From Allobosea sp. Root381 (GTDB taxonomy: Bacteria; Pseudomonadota; Alphaproteobacteria; Rhizobiales; Beijerinckiaceae): a DNA stretch of 64,000 nucleotides. This document shows positions 26,306-34,720 of this stretch, one piece after another. The notes beneath the pieces are model-generated. The model ran no database searches. It was not told where the DNA came from and was given only the letters and a program-made list of their open reading frames with translations. The translations under genes and the position numbers were made by a program. The stretch lies in the NCBI RefSeq assembly GCF_001429395.1, contig NZ_LMJT01000003.1:160435-224434 (forward strand), given 5' to 3'. Each line of letters opens with the position of its first letter. Positions within the stretch are counted from its first letter, which is position 1.

Positions 26306-27289
26306 TCACTTGGCCATGAAGCCGGCTTCGCTCATCAGCCTGGCGTGCTTGGCCTCGTCCTCCTTGAGGAAGGTCACGAAGGCCTCGCCGTCGCGATAGT
26401 CAGGCATCAGCGCGCTGCGGGCGAGATAGTCCTTCCATTCCGGTGTCTCGGACACTTTCTTGAACATGTTCACATAGAAGGCCTGCTGCTCCTTGGTGAC
26501 CTTGCCGGGCATGAACATGCCGCGCAGCATGGTGTAGGTGACGTCCAGCCCCTGCGACGTGCAGGTCGGGATGTCGGCCCAGGATTTCCCGTCGGCGACC
26601 TTTTCCGTGTAGGTCATCGGCTTCTCGGCGAAGACGCAGAGCGGCTTGGTCGCGCCGCCGCGCCAGTTGGCGACGTCCTCGGCCGGGTTGTTGGTCGTGG
26701 CCTCGACATGGCCGCCCGAAAGCTGGGTCGAGGCCTGGCCGCCGCTGTTGTGCGGGATATAGGCGAGCTTGGTGCCGCCGGCCTTCTCCATCGCGAAGAC
26801 GATCAGGTTGTCCTCGCGCTTCGACGAGGTGCCCCCGACCTTCATCGGCGGCGAGGCCTTCTTGGCCGCGGCCATCAGGTCGCCGGCATTCTGGTAGGGC
26901 GCCTTGGCATTGACCCAGAGCACGAAGCTATCCTGCGCCATCATCGCGACCGGCGTGTAGTCGGTCCAGTTCAGCGGCAGCTTCGTCGCCATCGGCGTCA
27001 TGAAGATGCCGCTCGACGTCGTGATCAGCTTATGCGGGTCGCCCGGCGACTTCTGGATCTCGAGCATCCCCTCCGCGCCGCCGGCCGCCGGCTTGTTGAC
27101 GACGATGATCGGCTGCGAGGTCAGGTTGTGCTTCTGGATCACGCCCTGGATCGTGCGCGCCATCTGGTCCGAGGCGCCGCCCGCCGAGAACGGGACCACG
27201 ATCTCGATCGCCTTTGTCGGCTCCCAGGCAAAAACCGGCGTGGCGCCGACGAGAAAAATTGCGGATGCGGCAAGCCAATGCTTCGTCAT
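26306..27289 (-). CDS. tctC: Tripartite tricarboxylate transporter substrate-binding protein (Bug/TctC)
   Basis: A 327-residue periplasmic receptor. The signal peptide (LAASAIFLVGATPVFA) is followed by the Bug-family opening WEPTKAIEIVVPFSAGGASDQMAR and the ligand loops NKPAAGGAEG, LTTSSGIFMTP and IPHNSGGQASTQLSGGHVEATTNN. It delivers a carboxylate to TctAB. AGGAGACCACC precedes ATG 27289, ruling out the longer frame. It is the first gene of the tctCBA-dehydrogenase-CaiB unit and lies downstream of a GntR regulator gene. Confidence 0.94.
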   Translation of the reverse strand: MTKHWLAASAIFLVGATPVFAWEPTKAIEIVVPFSAGGASDQMARTIQGVIQKHNLTSQPIIVVNKPAAGGAEGMLEIQKSPGDPHKLITTSSGIFMTPMATKLPLNWTDYTPVAMMAQDSFVLWVNAKAPYQNAGDLMAAAKKASPPMKVGGTSSKREDNLIVFAMEKAGGTKLAYIPHNSGGQASTQLSGGHVEATTNNPAEDVANWRGGATKPLCVFAEKPMTYTEKVADGKSWADIPTCTSQGLDVTYTMLRGMFMPGKVTKEQQAFYVNMFKKVSETPEWKDYLARSALMPDYRDGEAFVTFLKEDEAKHARLMSEAGFMAK

Positions 27290-27352
27290 GGTGGTCTCCT
27301 CCCAAGGTCGCGCTCTGACGGCGTCTGAGGAGGAACCTAGAAGCAATTAATT

Positions 27353-27362
27353 TTGCATTCAA
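27353..27362. promoter_or_regulatory. Candidate GntR operator upstream of tctC
   Basis: TTGCATTCAA (TTG-N4-CAA) lies 64 bases upstream of the tctC start in an AT-rich stretch. The same nine bases, TTGCATTCA, occur on the other strand at 28265-28273, in front of the aminotransferase gene. Shared placement around gntR suggests operator sites; no experiment supports this. Confidence 0.4.
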
Positions 27363-27449
27363 TCCGAAAAACGCATCGAAGCGAAATGCCTATCTTCTTG
27401 CGCCTCGAAACGCACTGCTTGATGCAATGCCGAAGGCGACAGGGATCTT

Positions 27450-28175
27450 TCAGCCCTTGGCCTCGGCCTGAGCCGCCTTGCGCTTGTTGCGCAGATGCTG
27501 GAACAGCAGGTCGCTCAGCTCGCTGCCGGCCCGGCGACGCAGGGCATCGAGGATCGCCTCATGCTCGCGCATCGCCTCGCCCCAGCGGTCGCGATCGGTG
27601 GCGAGGTTGGCCGAATAGCGCACCCGCCTGATCCGCCCGGCGAAACTCGCATAGGTCGCGCTCAGCACCGCATTGCCCGCCGCCTCGACGATCATGCGGT
27701 GGATATCCTGGTTGCAGCGGAAATAGTCGTGCATCTCGCGCCGCAGATAGAAGCGGTACATGTCGTGATGCACCCGTTCGATCTCAGCGACATCCGCATC
27801 GCTGACGCGCTCGCAGGCCAGTCGCCCCGCCAGCGCCTCGAGCCCACCCATCACGTCGAAGAGCTCGCGCAGATCATCAGCACTGAGCGCACGGACGCGG
27901 GCACCACGATTGGGCAGCAGCTCGATCAGCCCCTCGGCCGCGAGCACCTTCAGCGCCTCGCGCAACGGCGTTCGCGAAATGCCGAAGCGGTCGCAAAGGA
28001 GTCGCTCGGGAATGCGCGCGCCATCATCGAGATTGCCCTCGACGATGTAGTCGCGCAGCGCCGCCAGCAGCTCGTCATGCAAAGTCGCTGGCGCGCGCGC
28101 AGCCTCGGCGGGGATGACCCCGGCGGGCTCCGCCGTCACGTCGCTGCCGTTTTGCGTGTCCAGAACCATGCTCAT
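27450..28175 (-). CDS. GntR family regulator, FadR/FCD subfamily
   Basis: A 241-residue regulator. The N-terminal winged helix contains LHDELLAALRDYIVEGNLDDGARIPERLLCDRFGISRTPLREALKVLAAEGLIELLPNRGARV, the standard GntR DNA-binding block. The C-terminal all-helical FCD domain supplies metal/ligand positions (HHDMY and the late REHEAILDAL). FCD members usually sense organic acids. It lies directly upstream of tctC on the same strand and is divergent from the aminotransferase gene, so both units are likely targets. Confidence 0.92.
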   Translation of the reverse strand: MSMVLDTQNGSDVTAEPAGVIPAEAARAPATLHDELLAALRDYIVEGNLDDGARIPERLLCDRFGISRTPLREALKVLAAEGLIELLPNRGARVRALSADDLRELFDVMGGLEALAGRLACERVSDADVAEIERVHHDMYRFYLRREMHDYFRCNQDIHRMIVEAAGNAVLSATYASFAGRIRRVRYSANLATDRDRWGEAMREHEAILDALRRRAGSELSDLLFQHLRNKRKAAQAEAKG

Positions 28176-28264
28176 TGCCCCGTATCGCTAGTCCAGCCGG
28201 ATACCGCTGTCGAGACCTTCCCGCGTCAAATTGAGCGCGATCGGTAGATTGCCAAAGACAAAAA

Positions 28265-28273
28265 TGAATGCAA
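28265..28273. promoter_or_regulatory. Second copy of the TTGCATTCA motif, upstream of the aminotransferase
   Basis: TGAATGCAA on the plus strand, 65 bases before the start at 28338 and within the gntR/aminotransferase divergent region. It is the reverse complement of the motif at 27353. Confidence 0.35.
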
Positions 28274-28337
28274 TTTATGCCGAACAAGCGGGCGTGCAGC
28301 GTTGCAGGCGTGCCCGAGCGTCGAAGGAGGAAGCACC

Positions 28338-29534
28338 ATGAGCGCGCAACAGGGACGGCATTTCCTGCACATTCCGGGGCCCAGCCCGATCCCGGACCGC
28401 ATCCTGCGCGCCATCGCGATGCCGATCATCGACCATCGCAGCGCCGAGTTCGCGGTGCTCGGAAAGCAGGTTCTGGACGGCAGCAAGGCCGTCTTCAAGA
28501 CGAAGCAGCCGGTGGTGATCTACCCCGCTTCAGGCACTGGCGCCTGGGAAGCGGCCATCGTCAACACGCTCTCGCCCGGCGACACGGTGCTGATGGCCGA
28601 GACCGGCCATTTCGCCACGCTGTGGAAACAGATCGCCACCCGCTTTGGCATCGAGGTCGAGTTCATCCCCGGCGACTGGCGCCGCGGCGCCGATCCGGCC
28701 GCGATCGAGGCCAGGCTGTCCGAGGACAAGGCCCGTAAGATCACCGCCGTGATGGTCGTCCACAACGAGACCTCGACGGGCTCGACCAGCCGCATCGCCG
28801 AGATCCGCAAGGCAATCGACGCAGCCGGCCACCCGGCCCTCTTCATGGTCGACACCATCTCCTCGCTCGCCTCTGTGGACTACCGGCATGACGAGTGGCA
28901 GGTCGACGTCACGGTCTCGGGCTCGCAGAAGGGGCTGATGCTGCCGCCGGGGCTGAGTTTCAATGCGATCTCGGAAAAGGCGCTGGCTGCCTCGAAAACC
29001 AACAAGCTGCCGCGCTCCTACTGGGACTGGCAGGAGATGGTGAAGATCAACGCCACCGGCTTCTTCCCCTACACGCCCGCGACCAACCTGCTCTACGGGC
29101 TGAAGGAAGCGCTCGCCATGCTGCAGGAGGAAGGCCTCGACAACGTCTTCGCCCGGCACAAGCGCCTCGCCGCCGCCTGCCGCGTCGCGGTCGAGACCTG
29201 GGGGCTGGAAGTGCTCTGCCAGAACCCGGCCGAGCATTCGCCCGTGCTGACCGGCGTGCTGATGCCGCCGAGCCACGATGCCGACCGTTTCCGCAAGATC
29301 ACGCTGGAGAAATACAACATCTCGCTGGGCTCCGGCCTCGGCAAGGTCGCCGGCAAGGTCTTCCGCATCGGCCATCTCGGCGAGTGCAACGAGCTCGCGC
29401 TGCTCGGCGCCCTCTCCGGCGTCGAGATGGGGCTGGCCGCGGCCGGCGTCCCGCATCGCAGCGGCGGCGTGCAGGCTGCGATGGCGATGCTCGAAGGCCA
29501 GACCGAGGCCAATGCGCCGAAGGCAGTGGCCTGA
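28338..29534 (+). CDS. Class V aminotransferase, serine-glyoxylate aminotransferase-like
   Basis: A 398-residue PLP enzyme of the alanine/serine-glyoxylate aminotransferase family. It opens FLHIPGPSPIPDRILRAIAMPIIDHRS and has YPASGTGAWEAAIVNTLSPGD, FMVDTISSLASVDYRHDEW, with the PLP-anchoring Asp, and the Schiff-base Lys in VSGSQKGLMLPPGLSF (about residue 200). The C-terminal FRIGHLGECNE is the family's phosphate-site end. It moves an amino group between serine or alanine and glyoxylate or hydroxypyruvate. GGAGGAAGC before ATG 28338 sets the start. It is divergent from gntR. Confidence 0.92.
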   Translation: MSAQQGRHFLHIPGPSPIPDRILRAIAMPIIDHRSAEFAVLGKQVLDGSKAVFKTKQPVVIYPASGTGAWEAAIVNTLSPGDTVLMAETGHFATLWKQIATRFGIEVEFIPGDWRRGADPAAIEARLSEDKARKITAVMVVHNETSTGSTSRIAEIRKAIDAAGHPALFMVDTISSLASVDYRHDEWQVDVTVSGSQKGLMLPPGLSFNAISEKALAASKTNKLPRSYWDWQEMVKINATGFFPYTPATNLLYGLKEALAMLQEEGLDNVFARHKRLAAACRVAVETWGLEVLCQNPAEHSPVLTGVLMPPSHDADRFRKITLEKYNISLGSGLGKVAGKVFRIGHLGECNELALLGALSGVEMGLAAAGVPHRSGGVQAAMAMLEGQTEANAPKAVA

Positions 29535-29541
29535 TCTTCAC

Positions 29542-29937
29542 TCAGCTCGCCGCGCCCTTCGGCCAGTTGTCGCGGATCCAGCGCGTCAGCCCGTCCTCGT
29601 CGACCTCGCCCGCCGCAAGGGCGAGGATCGCGGCGGCGGCCATCGCCGGTTCGACATCGAAATCGATATCGTTGAGGCCGAGAAAAACGATCATGCAGCC
29701 GAAGGCAGCGCGCTTGTTGCCATCAATGAAGGGATGGTTCCGCGCGAGGCCGAAGGCATAGGCTGCTGCCAGCGCAGCAAGGTCCGTCTCGCCATAGACA
29801 TATTTGTTAGGTGCCCGCGCCAAGGCCGATTCAAGCAAGGCCCGATCCCGTAATCCGGCTGGACCACCGAACAAGGCGAGCTGCTCTGAATGGATATCGG
29901 TCGCGAGCGGGACATTGATCCAGACCGGCTCGCTCAC
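29542..29937 (-). CDS. doc: Doc-type (death-on-curing, Fic-fold) toxin
   Basis: A 131-residue toxin of the Doc/Fic superfamily. The active-site motif HPFIDGNKRAAFG (residues 68-80) matches HxFxxxNKR with the His and Asn/Lys/Arg intact. The N-terminal SEQLALFGGPAGLRDRALLESALARAP is the family flap/helix region. Doc proteins phosphorylate EF-Tu and stop translation. The gene overlaps the antitoxin stop by four bases (ATGA). It ends eight bases from the convergent aminotransferase stop. Confidence 0.92.
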   Translation of the reverse strand: MSEPVWINVPLATDIHSEQLALFGGPAGLRDRALLESALARAPNKYVYGETDLAALAAAYAFGLARNHPFIDGNKRAAFGCMIVFLGLNDIDFDVEPAMAAAAILALAAGEVDEDGLTRWIRDNWPKGAAS

Positions 29938-30200
29938 TTCGCGAGTTCGCGATAGGTCGCTGCATACTTCTTGAACGATCTGCGCGCGATCTCCATCCCC
30001 CGAGCGTGAACGTCGTCATAGGGAACGAGCTTGACCTCGCCTCCCGGCTGATGGACCACCGTGAAGCGATCCCCTTCCGACAACCGGAAACGCGCGAGGA
30101 TATCCTTCGTCAGGATGATTCCGAGTGAGTTGCCGATCTTGCGAAGCTGGACGACATCGCTAGCAACCTCGCCAGATGATGGCTGAACGTTTTCGTTCAT
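29934..30200 (-). CDS. AbrB/MazE-type antitoxin
   Basis: An 88-residue swapped-hairpin AbrB DNA-binding protein: VVQLRKIGNSLGIILTKDILARFRLSEGDRFTVVHQPGGEVKLVPYD, followed by a helical tail (ARGMEIARRSFKKYAATYRELAK) that would neutralise the toxin. The start at ATG 30200 follows GGAGG by five bases. Doc is more often paired with a Phd-type antitoxin, but AbrB-type partners are known. Autoregulation is suggested by the inverted repeat over the promoter at 30214-30226. Confidence 0.9.
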   Translation of the reverse strand: MNENVQPSSGEVASDVVQLRKIGNSLGIILTKDILARFRLSEGDRFTVVHQPGGEVKLVPYDDVHARGMEIARRSFKKYAATYRELAK

Positions 30201-30213
30201 GGCGACCTCCGTA

Positions 30214-30251
30214 ATACGTTTCGTATAACACAAGAGGTCGCGATTGCCCAA
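30214..30251 (-). promoter_or_regulatory. Toxin-antitoxin promoter with overlapping operator
   Basis: On the minus strand, -35 TTGGGC (30251-30246) and -10 TTATAC (30228-30223) are exactly 17 bases apart. An inverted repeat ATACG-N3-CGTAT (30214-30226) overlaps the -10 and the likely start point, as expected for autorepression by the antitoxin. AGGTCGCC and the ATG follow. Confidence 0.65.
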
Positions 30252-30332
30252 CTTGATGCCCTGTTGTCTTGCAACGTCCAGCTGATCCACGCCTAATCCC
30301 TACGCCCGAGGGATGGTTTGGCCGGAAGGACA

Positions 30333-31967
30333 ATGATGCTCGAACGCCGCGCGACCTATCGCGAGACAGTGGACGCCTTCGCCTGGCGGGTCCCCGAACG
30401 CTTCAACATCGGCGTCGCCGCCTGCGACCGCCATGCCGATGGCAGCGGCAAGCCTGCGCTGATCTACGAGGATGGCGAGAACGGCATCGCGACCATCTCC
30501 TTCGACGAACTGAAACGCGCCTCGAACAAGCTCGCGAACATGTTGCGCGGCCATGGCATCGGGCCGGGCGAGCGCGTCGGCATCCTGCTGCCGCAGCGGC
30601 CGGAAACCGCGATGGCGCATCTCGCCGTCTACAAGCTCGGCGGCATCGCGCTGCCGCTCTTCATCCAGTTCGGCCCCGAGGCGCTTGAGCACAGGCTGCA
30701 GCACAGCGGCGCCGCGGCGCTGATCACGGATGGCGAGAACATCGGCAAGGTCGAGGAGATTCGAGACGCTCTCCCCGATCTGAGGCGCATCTTCGTCATC
30801 GACGGTGCCGGCACAGGCCATCTCGACTTCGCGACCGAGATGGCAAAAGCTTCGGACACCTTCGCGCCCGTCGATACCCGCGCCGACGACCCGGCCCTGA
30901 TCATCTACACCTCCGGCACCACCGGTAAGCCAAAGGGCGCGCTCCATGCCCATCGCGTCCTGCTCGGCCATCTGCCGGGCGTGCAGGTGCCGCAATCCTT
31001 CTTTCCTCAGGCCGGCGACCTGTTCTGGACCCCAGCCGACTGGGCCTGGATCGGCGGCCTGCTCGATGTCCTACTGCCGAGCCTCTGTTGCGGCGTTCCC
31101 GTGCTCGCCTCGCGCGCCCGCAAATTCGATCCCGAGGCCGCCTTCGCGCTGATGGCGCGGCACAAGGTCCGGAACGCCTTCCTGCCTCCGACGGCGCTGA
31201 AGCTGATGCGCCAGGTCCGCGATCCTCGCCGTTTCGGTTACGCGATGCGCTCGATCGGCAGCGGCGGCGAAACGCTCGGCGCCGACATGCTCGACTGGAG
31301 CGCTGAGACCTTCGGCTTCGCCGTCAACGAGTTCTACGGCCAGACCGAGGCCAACCTGCTCGTCGCCAATTGCGAAAGCTTGTTCCCGATCAGGCGGGGC
31401 TCGATGGGCCGCGCAGTGCCGGGCCATCGCGTCGCAGTCGTCTCGGCCGAAGGCGAGCCATTGCCTCCGGGCGAGGCCGGGCTGATTGCGGTCGCCAGGC
31501 CCGATCCCGTGATGATGCTGGAATACTGGCGCCAGCCCGAGGCGACGGCGGCAAAATTCGCCGGCGACTGGCTGCTCACCGGCGACACCGGCACCTGCGA
31601 CGAGGACGGCTATTTCTGGTTCCAGGGCCGCGACGACGACATCATCTCCTCGGGTTCCTACCGCATCGGCCCGGGCGACATCGAGGACTGCATCATCCGC
31701 CATCCGGCTGTTCTGATGGTCGCGGTCGTCGGCGTGCCGGATCCGGTGCGCACGGAGGTGGTCAAGGCCTTCGTCCTGCCGAAGCCCGGCGTTATGCCGA
31801 CGGAGGAACTGGCCGCCGAAATCCAGGCATTCGTGCGAGAGCGGCTGGCGGCATATCAATATCCACGCGAGGTCGAGTTCGTGACGGAGCTGCCGATGAC
31901 CGCGACGGGCAAGATCAGGCGGAAGGATCTGCGGGATATGGAGGCAGTACGGAAGCGGGAGGGGTGA
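30333..31967 (+). CDS. AMP-dependent acyl-CoA ligase (Acs/MACS-like)
   Basis: A 544-residue adenylate-forming enzyme of the COG0365 type. Motifs: IIYTSGTTGKPKGALHAH (P-loop), NEFYGQTEANLLVANC, LTGDTGTCDEDGYFWFQGRDDDIISSGSYRIGPGDIEDC and the terminal ELPMTATGKIRRKDLRD with the catalytic Lys. It activates a small or medium carboxylate. GGAAGGACA directly precedes ATG 30333. It is divergent from the toxin-antitoxin pair. A minus-strand PCC gene ends 24 bases after its stop. Confidence 0.9.
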   Translation: MMLERRATYRETVDAFAWRVPERFNIGVAACDRHADGSGKPALIYEDGENGIATISFDELKRASNKLANMLRGHGIGPGERVGILLPQRPETAMAHLAVYKLGGIALPLFIQFGPEALEHRLQHSGAAALITDGENIGKVEEIRDALPDLRRIFVIDGAGTGHLDFATEMAKASDTFAPVDTRADDPALIIYTSGTTGKPKGALHAHRVLLGHLPGVQVPQSFFPQAGDLFWTPADWAWIGGLLDVLLPSLCCGVPVLASRARKFDPEAAFALMARHKVRNAFLPPTALKLMRQVRDPRRFGYAMRSIGSGGETLGADMLDWSAETFGFAVNEFYGQTEANLLVANCESLFPIRRGSMGRAVPGHRVAVVSAEGEPLPPGEAGLIAVARPDPVMMLEYWRQPEATAAKFAGDWLLTGDTGTCDEDGYFWFQGRDDDIISSGSYRIGPGDIEDCIIRHPAVLMVAVVGVPDPVRTEVVKAFVLPKPGVMPTEELAAEIQAFVRERLAAYQYPREVEFVTELPMTATGKIRRKDLRDMEAVRKREG

Positions 31968-31991
31968 AGGAAGGGCGCGGGGAAGCGAAGG

Positions 31992-32834
31992 TCAATTCAC
32001 CTCCAGCACCAGTTCGAAGGTCATCAGCACCGGGTTGTCGCCGCGCTTGAGCCGCCCGCTCGCCATGGCGCCCGTGAAATCGACCAGCGCGACGTCGATC
32101 TCGGCCTCGCCGCCGACGATCCGCCCGGACGTGATCGCGACCTCCGTGGCGAAATTCTCGACCGCCCCGCCATCCTCGAAGCGCGCCCCGATGGTCGATC
32201 CGACGCCGCCATGGATGACAGCCTCGCGAATCTGACGCTCGGCGCAGAAACCCTCCAGAGCCTCGCAGAAATCGACGTTCGGCTTCACCCTGAGCGCGAA
32301 GAAGCGCCCGTTCCGTGTCGCATCGAGCAGCCCCGCGGGCTTCGGCCCGAACAGCTTGAAATTCGTCTCGCTGTCCGGCTCGGCGACGAAGGCCGCCCCG
32401 TCGAGCCCGACGGCCGGCAACGTGATCGGCTCGGCGACCATCGTCTCGTCTGGCAGGACATGCCCGCCGCCGCGCTTGCCGTCGCCCTCGGTCCAGAGAC
32501 CATGGGCATGGAAGAAGGGCACGCCATCGCGCTGGCCGAAGGTCATCGCGCCAGTCTCGATCCGCGCCACGCCCGCCGGCCGAAAGGTCTCGCTGTAGAA
32601 GGCCGCATGCTCCGGCGTCTTCGCGAGCGCCGGCATGACATAGGCGAAAGGCGCGAGCGCGAGCCCGTCGAGCTTCGCCACGCCCGAGGTGAAACCCGCC
32701 GCCGCGAAGCTGCGGCGCACGGCTTCGAGCAGTGGCAGCCCGGCCTGCAGCGTCACCGGGAAGGCGAGCCCATGGGTCTCGACCCACTGGATGCGCTCCG
32801 CCGTACCGATGCCGGGCTGCTCGATTTGCCTCAC
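31992..32834 (-). CDS. Two-domain PCC (DUF296) protein
   Basis: A 280-residue protein made of two PCC/DUF296 modules. The N-terminal module keeps the metal-type histidines, H109-A-H111 and the GGGH125 loop (HAHGLWTEGDGKRGGGH). The C-terminal module (about 176-280) has the same strand order but reads VDFTGAMASGRL where HxH...GGH is expected, so its site looks lost. Bacterial PCC proteins are of unknown biochemical role. GTG 32834 is chosen because its GTGA overlaps the upstream ligase stop and GGGGAAGG precedes it. An in-frame ATG at 32855 would add seven residues. Confidence 0.8.
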   Translation of the reverse strand: MRQIEQPGIGTAERIQWVETHGLAFPVTLQAGLPLLEAVRRSFAAAGFTSGVAKLDGLALAPFAYVMPALAKTPEHAAFYSETFRPAGVARIETGAMTFGQRDGVPFFHAHGLWTEGDGKRGGGHVLPDETMVAEPITLPAVGLDGAAFVAEPDSETNFKLFGPKPAGLLDATRNGRFFALRVKPNVDFCEALEGFCAERQIREAVIHGGVGSTIGARFEDGGAVENFATEVAITSGRIVGGEAEIDVALVDFTGAMASGRLKRGDNPVLMTFELVLEVN

Positions 32835-34423
32835 GACGCCTTCCCCTTGAGCCATTCGAGCTCGCCGCGCGCTTCCAGCTCGTCGCGGACGAGGCGCTTG
32901 GGCACCTTGCCGTAGCCCGATTTCGGCAGCGCCTCCCAGAAGAAGAAGCGCTTCGGCATCTTGTAGCGGGCGATCTTCTCGGAGAGGAAACCGGCGATCT
33001 CGGCCTCGCTCGCCTGTTCCCCGGCCCGGCAGACGCAGACCGCGACACCGATCTCGCCCCAGACAGGATCGGGCAGGCCGAGCACCGCGACCTCGACGAT
33101 CGCGGGGTGCGTCAGGATCTTCTCCTCGATCTCGCGCGGATAGATGTTCGATCCGCCGGAGATGTACATGTCCGAGGCGCGGCCGGTGATGTAGACGAAG
33201 CCTTGCTCGTCCATATGGCCGAGATCGCCGGTGCGGAACCAGCCGTCGCGGAACGACTTCGCATTGGCTTCGGGGTTGTCGTAATAGCCGGCGAAGACGG
33301 CGGGGCCGATGACGCAGATCTCGCCCTGCACGCCCGGCTCGACCTCCTGCCCCGCATCGTCCTGGATCTGCACCTGCATGCCGGTGCGGGCGAAGCCGCA
33401 GGTTCCGGCGCGCGCATCAGGTCCGTCCTCGGCTTCGTGCAGATAGGTCGGCAGAACGGTGATGTTGCCGGTGACCTCGCCCAGCCCGAAATACTGCACC
33501 AGCACCTTGCCGAGCTTGCCGAGCGCCCGCTTCTGGTCCTCGCGATACATCGGCGCACCGGCATAGATGACGTAGCGCAGCGAGGAATGGTCATGGCTGT
33601 CGACCGCGGGATGCTCGACCAGCATCTTCAGGATCGTCGGCACCGTGAACAGGCTGGTGACGCGATGGCGCGCGATCAGCCTGTACGCTTCGTCGATGTC
33701 GAAGCGCTCGGTCGGCAGCAGGATCGTCGCCGCGCCGCGCGCCGCCAGCATCAGCTGGTGCACGCCGGCGCCGTGTGAGAGCGGCGCGACCACCAGCGAG
33801 CAATCGGCATCCGTCGTGCCCGGCACGAGATCGCAGAGATGGTTGGTGATGACGAAGCCCATCTGGCCATGGGTCAGCACCGCCGCCTTCGAGCGCCCCG
33901 TGGTGCCGGAGGTGAAGAAGAACCAGCAGGGATCGTCATGCTCGACGGCGACGTCGGTGACGCGCTCGCCGCGATGCCGCGCGATGACCTCGCCGACCTC
34001 GGCCTCGCCGAAGCTGCCAGCCCCGATGCGCCAGGTGAAGTCCGGCGCAGGTGTCGCTGCCGCAACCGCCGCCGCATGTTCGGGGAAATCGCCATGACAG
34101 AGGCAGGCCTTCGCTCCCGACGAGGTCGAGAGATAGGCGACTTCGTCCGGCAGCAGCCTGAAATTCGTCGGCACCCAGACGGCACCGAGCCGGAAGGTCG
34201 CGAACATCGAGACGAACATCGCGTCGCAGTTCTTGGAATGGACCAGGATGCGGTCCCCTTTGCCGATGCCGCGCGCCCGCAGGCCCGCGGCAAGCGCGGA
34301 GACCTGCGCGTCGAGCTCGGCCCATGTCAGCGTCAGCTCGCCCCAGATGAAGGCCGGCCGCTCCGCCAGGCGCCGCGCATTCTGGGCGGCGATATGGCCG
34401 ATATTCATCACCCGCCGCGTCAT
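32831..34423 (-). CDS. AMP-dependent acyl-CoA ligase coupled to the PCC protein
   Basis: A 530-residue acyl-CoA ligase with FFFTSGTTGRSKAAVLTHGQ (P-loop), YFGLGEVTGN, FRTGDLGHMDEQGFVYITGRASDMYISGGSNIYPREIEE and ALPKSGYGKVPKRLVRDEL. The terminal motif reads GYGK where most ligases have TGK; Lys is still present. Start choice is uncertain: ATG 34423 (MTRRVMNIGHIAAQNARR), ATG 34408 (MNIGHIA, typical for the family) and ATG 34483 are all in frame, and none has a strong ribosome site. It is translationally coupled (GTGA) to the PCC gene. Confidence 0.87.
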   Translation of the reverse strand: MTRRVMNIGHIAAQNARRLAERPAFIWGELTLTWAELDAQVSALAAGLRARGIGKGDRILVHSKNCDAMFVSMFATFRLGAVWVPTNFRLLPDEVAYLSTSSGAKACLCHGDFPEHAAAVAAATPAPDFTWRIGAGSFGEAEVGEVIARHRGERVTDVAVEHDDPCWFFFTSGTTGRSKAAVLTHGQMGFVITNHLCDLVPGTTDADCSLVVAPLSHGAGVHQLMLAARGAATILLPTERFDIDEAYRLIARHRVTSLFTVPTILKMLVEHPAVDSHDHSSLRYVIYAGAPMYREDQKRALGKLGKVLVQYFGLGEVTGNITVLPTYLHEAEDGPDARAGTCGFARTGMQVQIQDDAGQEVEPGVQGEICVIGPAVFAGYYDNPEANAKSFRDGWFRTGDLGHMDEQGFVYITGRASDMYISGGSNIYPREIEEKILTHPAIVEVAVLGLPDPVWGEIGVAVCVCRAGEQASEAEIAGFLSEKIARYKMPKRFFFWEALPKSGYGKVPKRLVRDELEARGELEWLKGKAS

Positions 34424-34541
34424 TGGCGCGACACCGCCGCGAGGAGGGGAAACAGTTGGTGCAGCCACGTCAGTTACTCCCATGGCGAGAGGCGAATGAA
34501 TCGATCTTCGAGATGGCTCCGGCGCCCATATCAATCGCGCG

Positions 34542-34670
34542 GTCGTCCCGGGCGAAGCGCAGCGCAGAGCCGGGAGCCATTCCGGAAGGGGTCAGGCATG
34601 GATCCCGGGTCTCCCGGAGCCTGTCCTTGGGCCGGCCGAAGGTCGGACCCGAGGGGTCGCCCAGGATGAC
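34542..34670. repeat. Family C-like palindromic repeat
   Basis: GTCGTCCCGGGCGAAGCGC at the left and CCCAGGATGAC at the right, with internal arms GGAGCCATTCCGGA and CATGGATCCCGGG and a second hairpin CCTTGGGCCGGCCGAAGG. It fills the nearly 300-base gap between the ligase 5' end and the IclR stop, in which I see no gene. Confidence 0.7.
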
Positions 34671-34720
34671 GCGCGCCTTGAATTCAACCCGAAGTGAGCT
34701 TCGAAACAAGGCGCCGCCCG

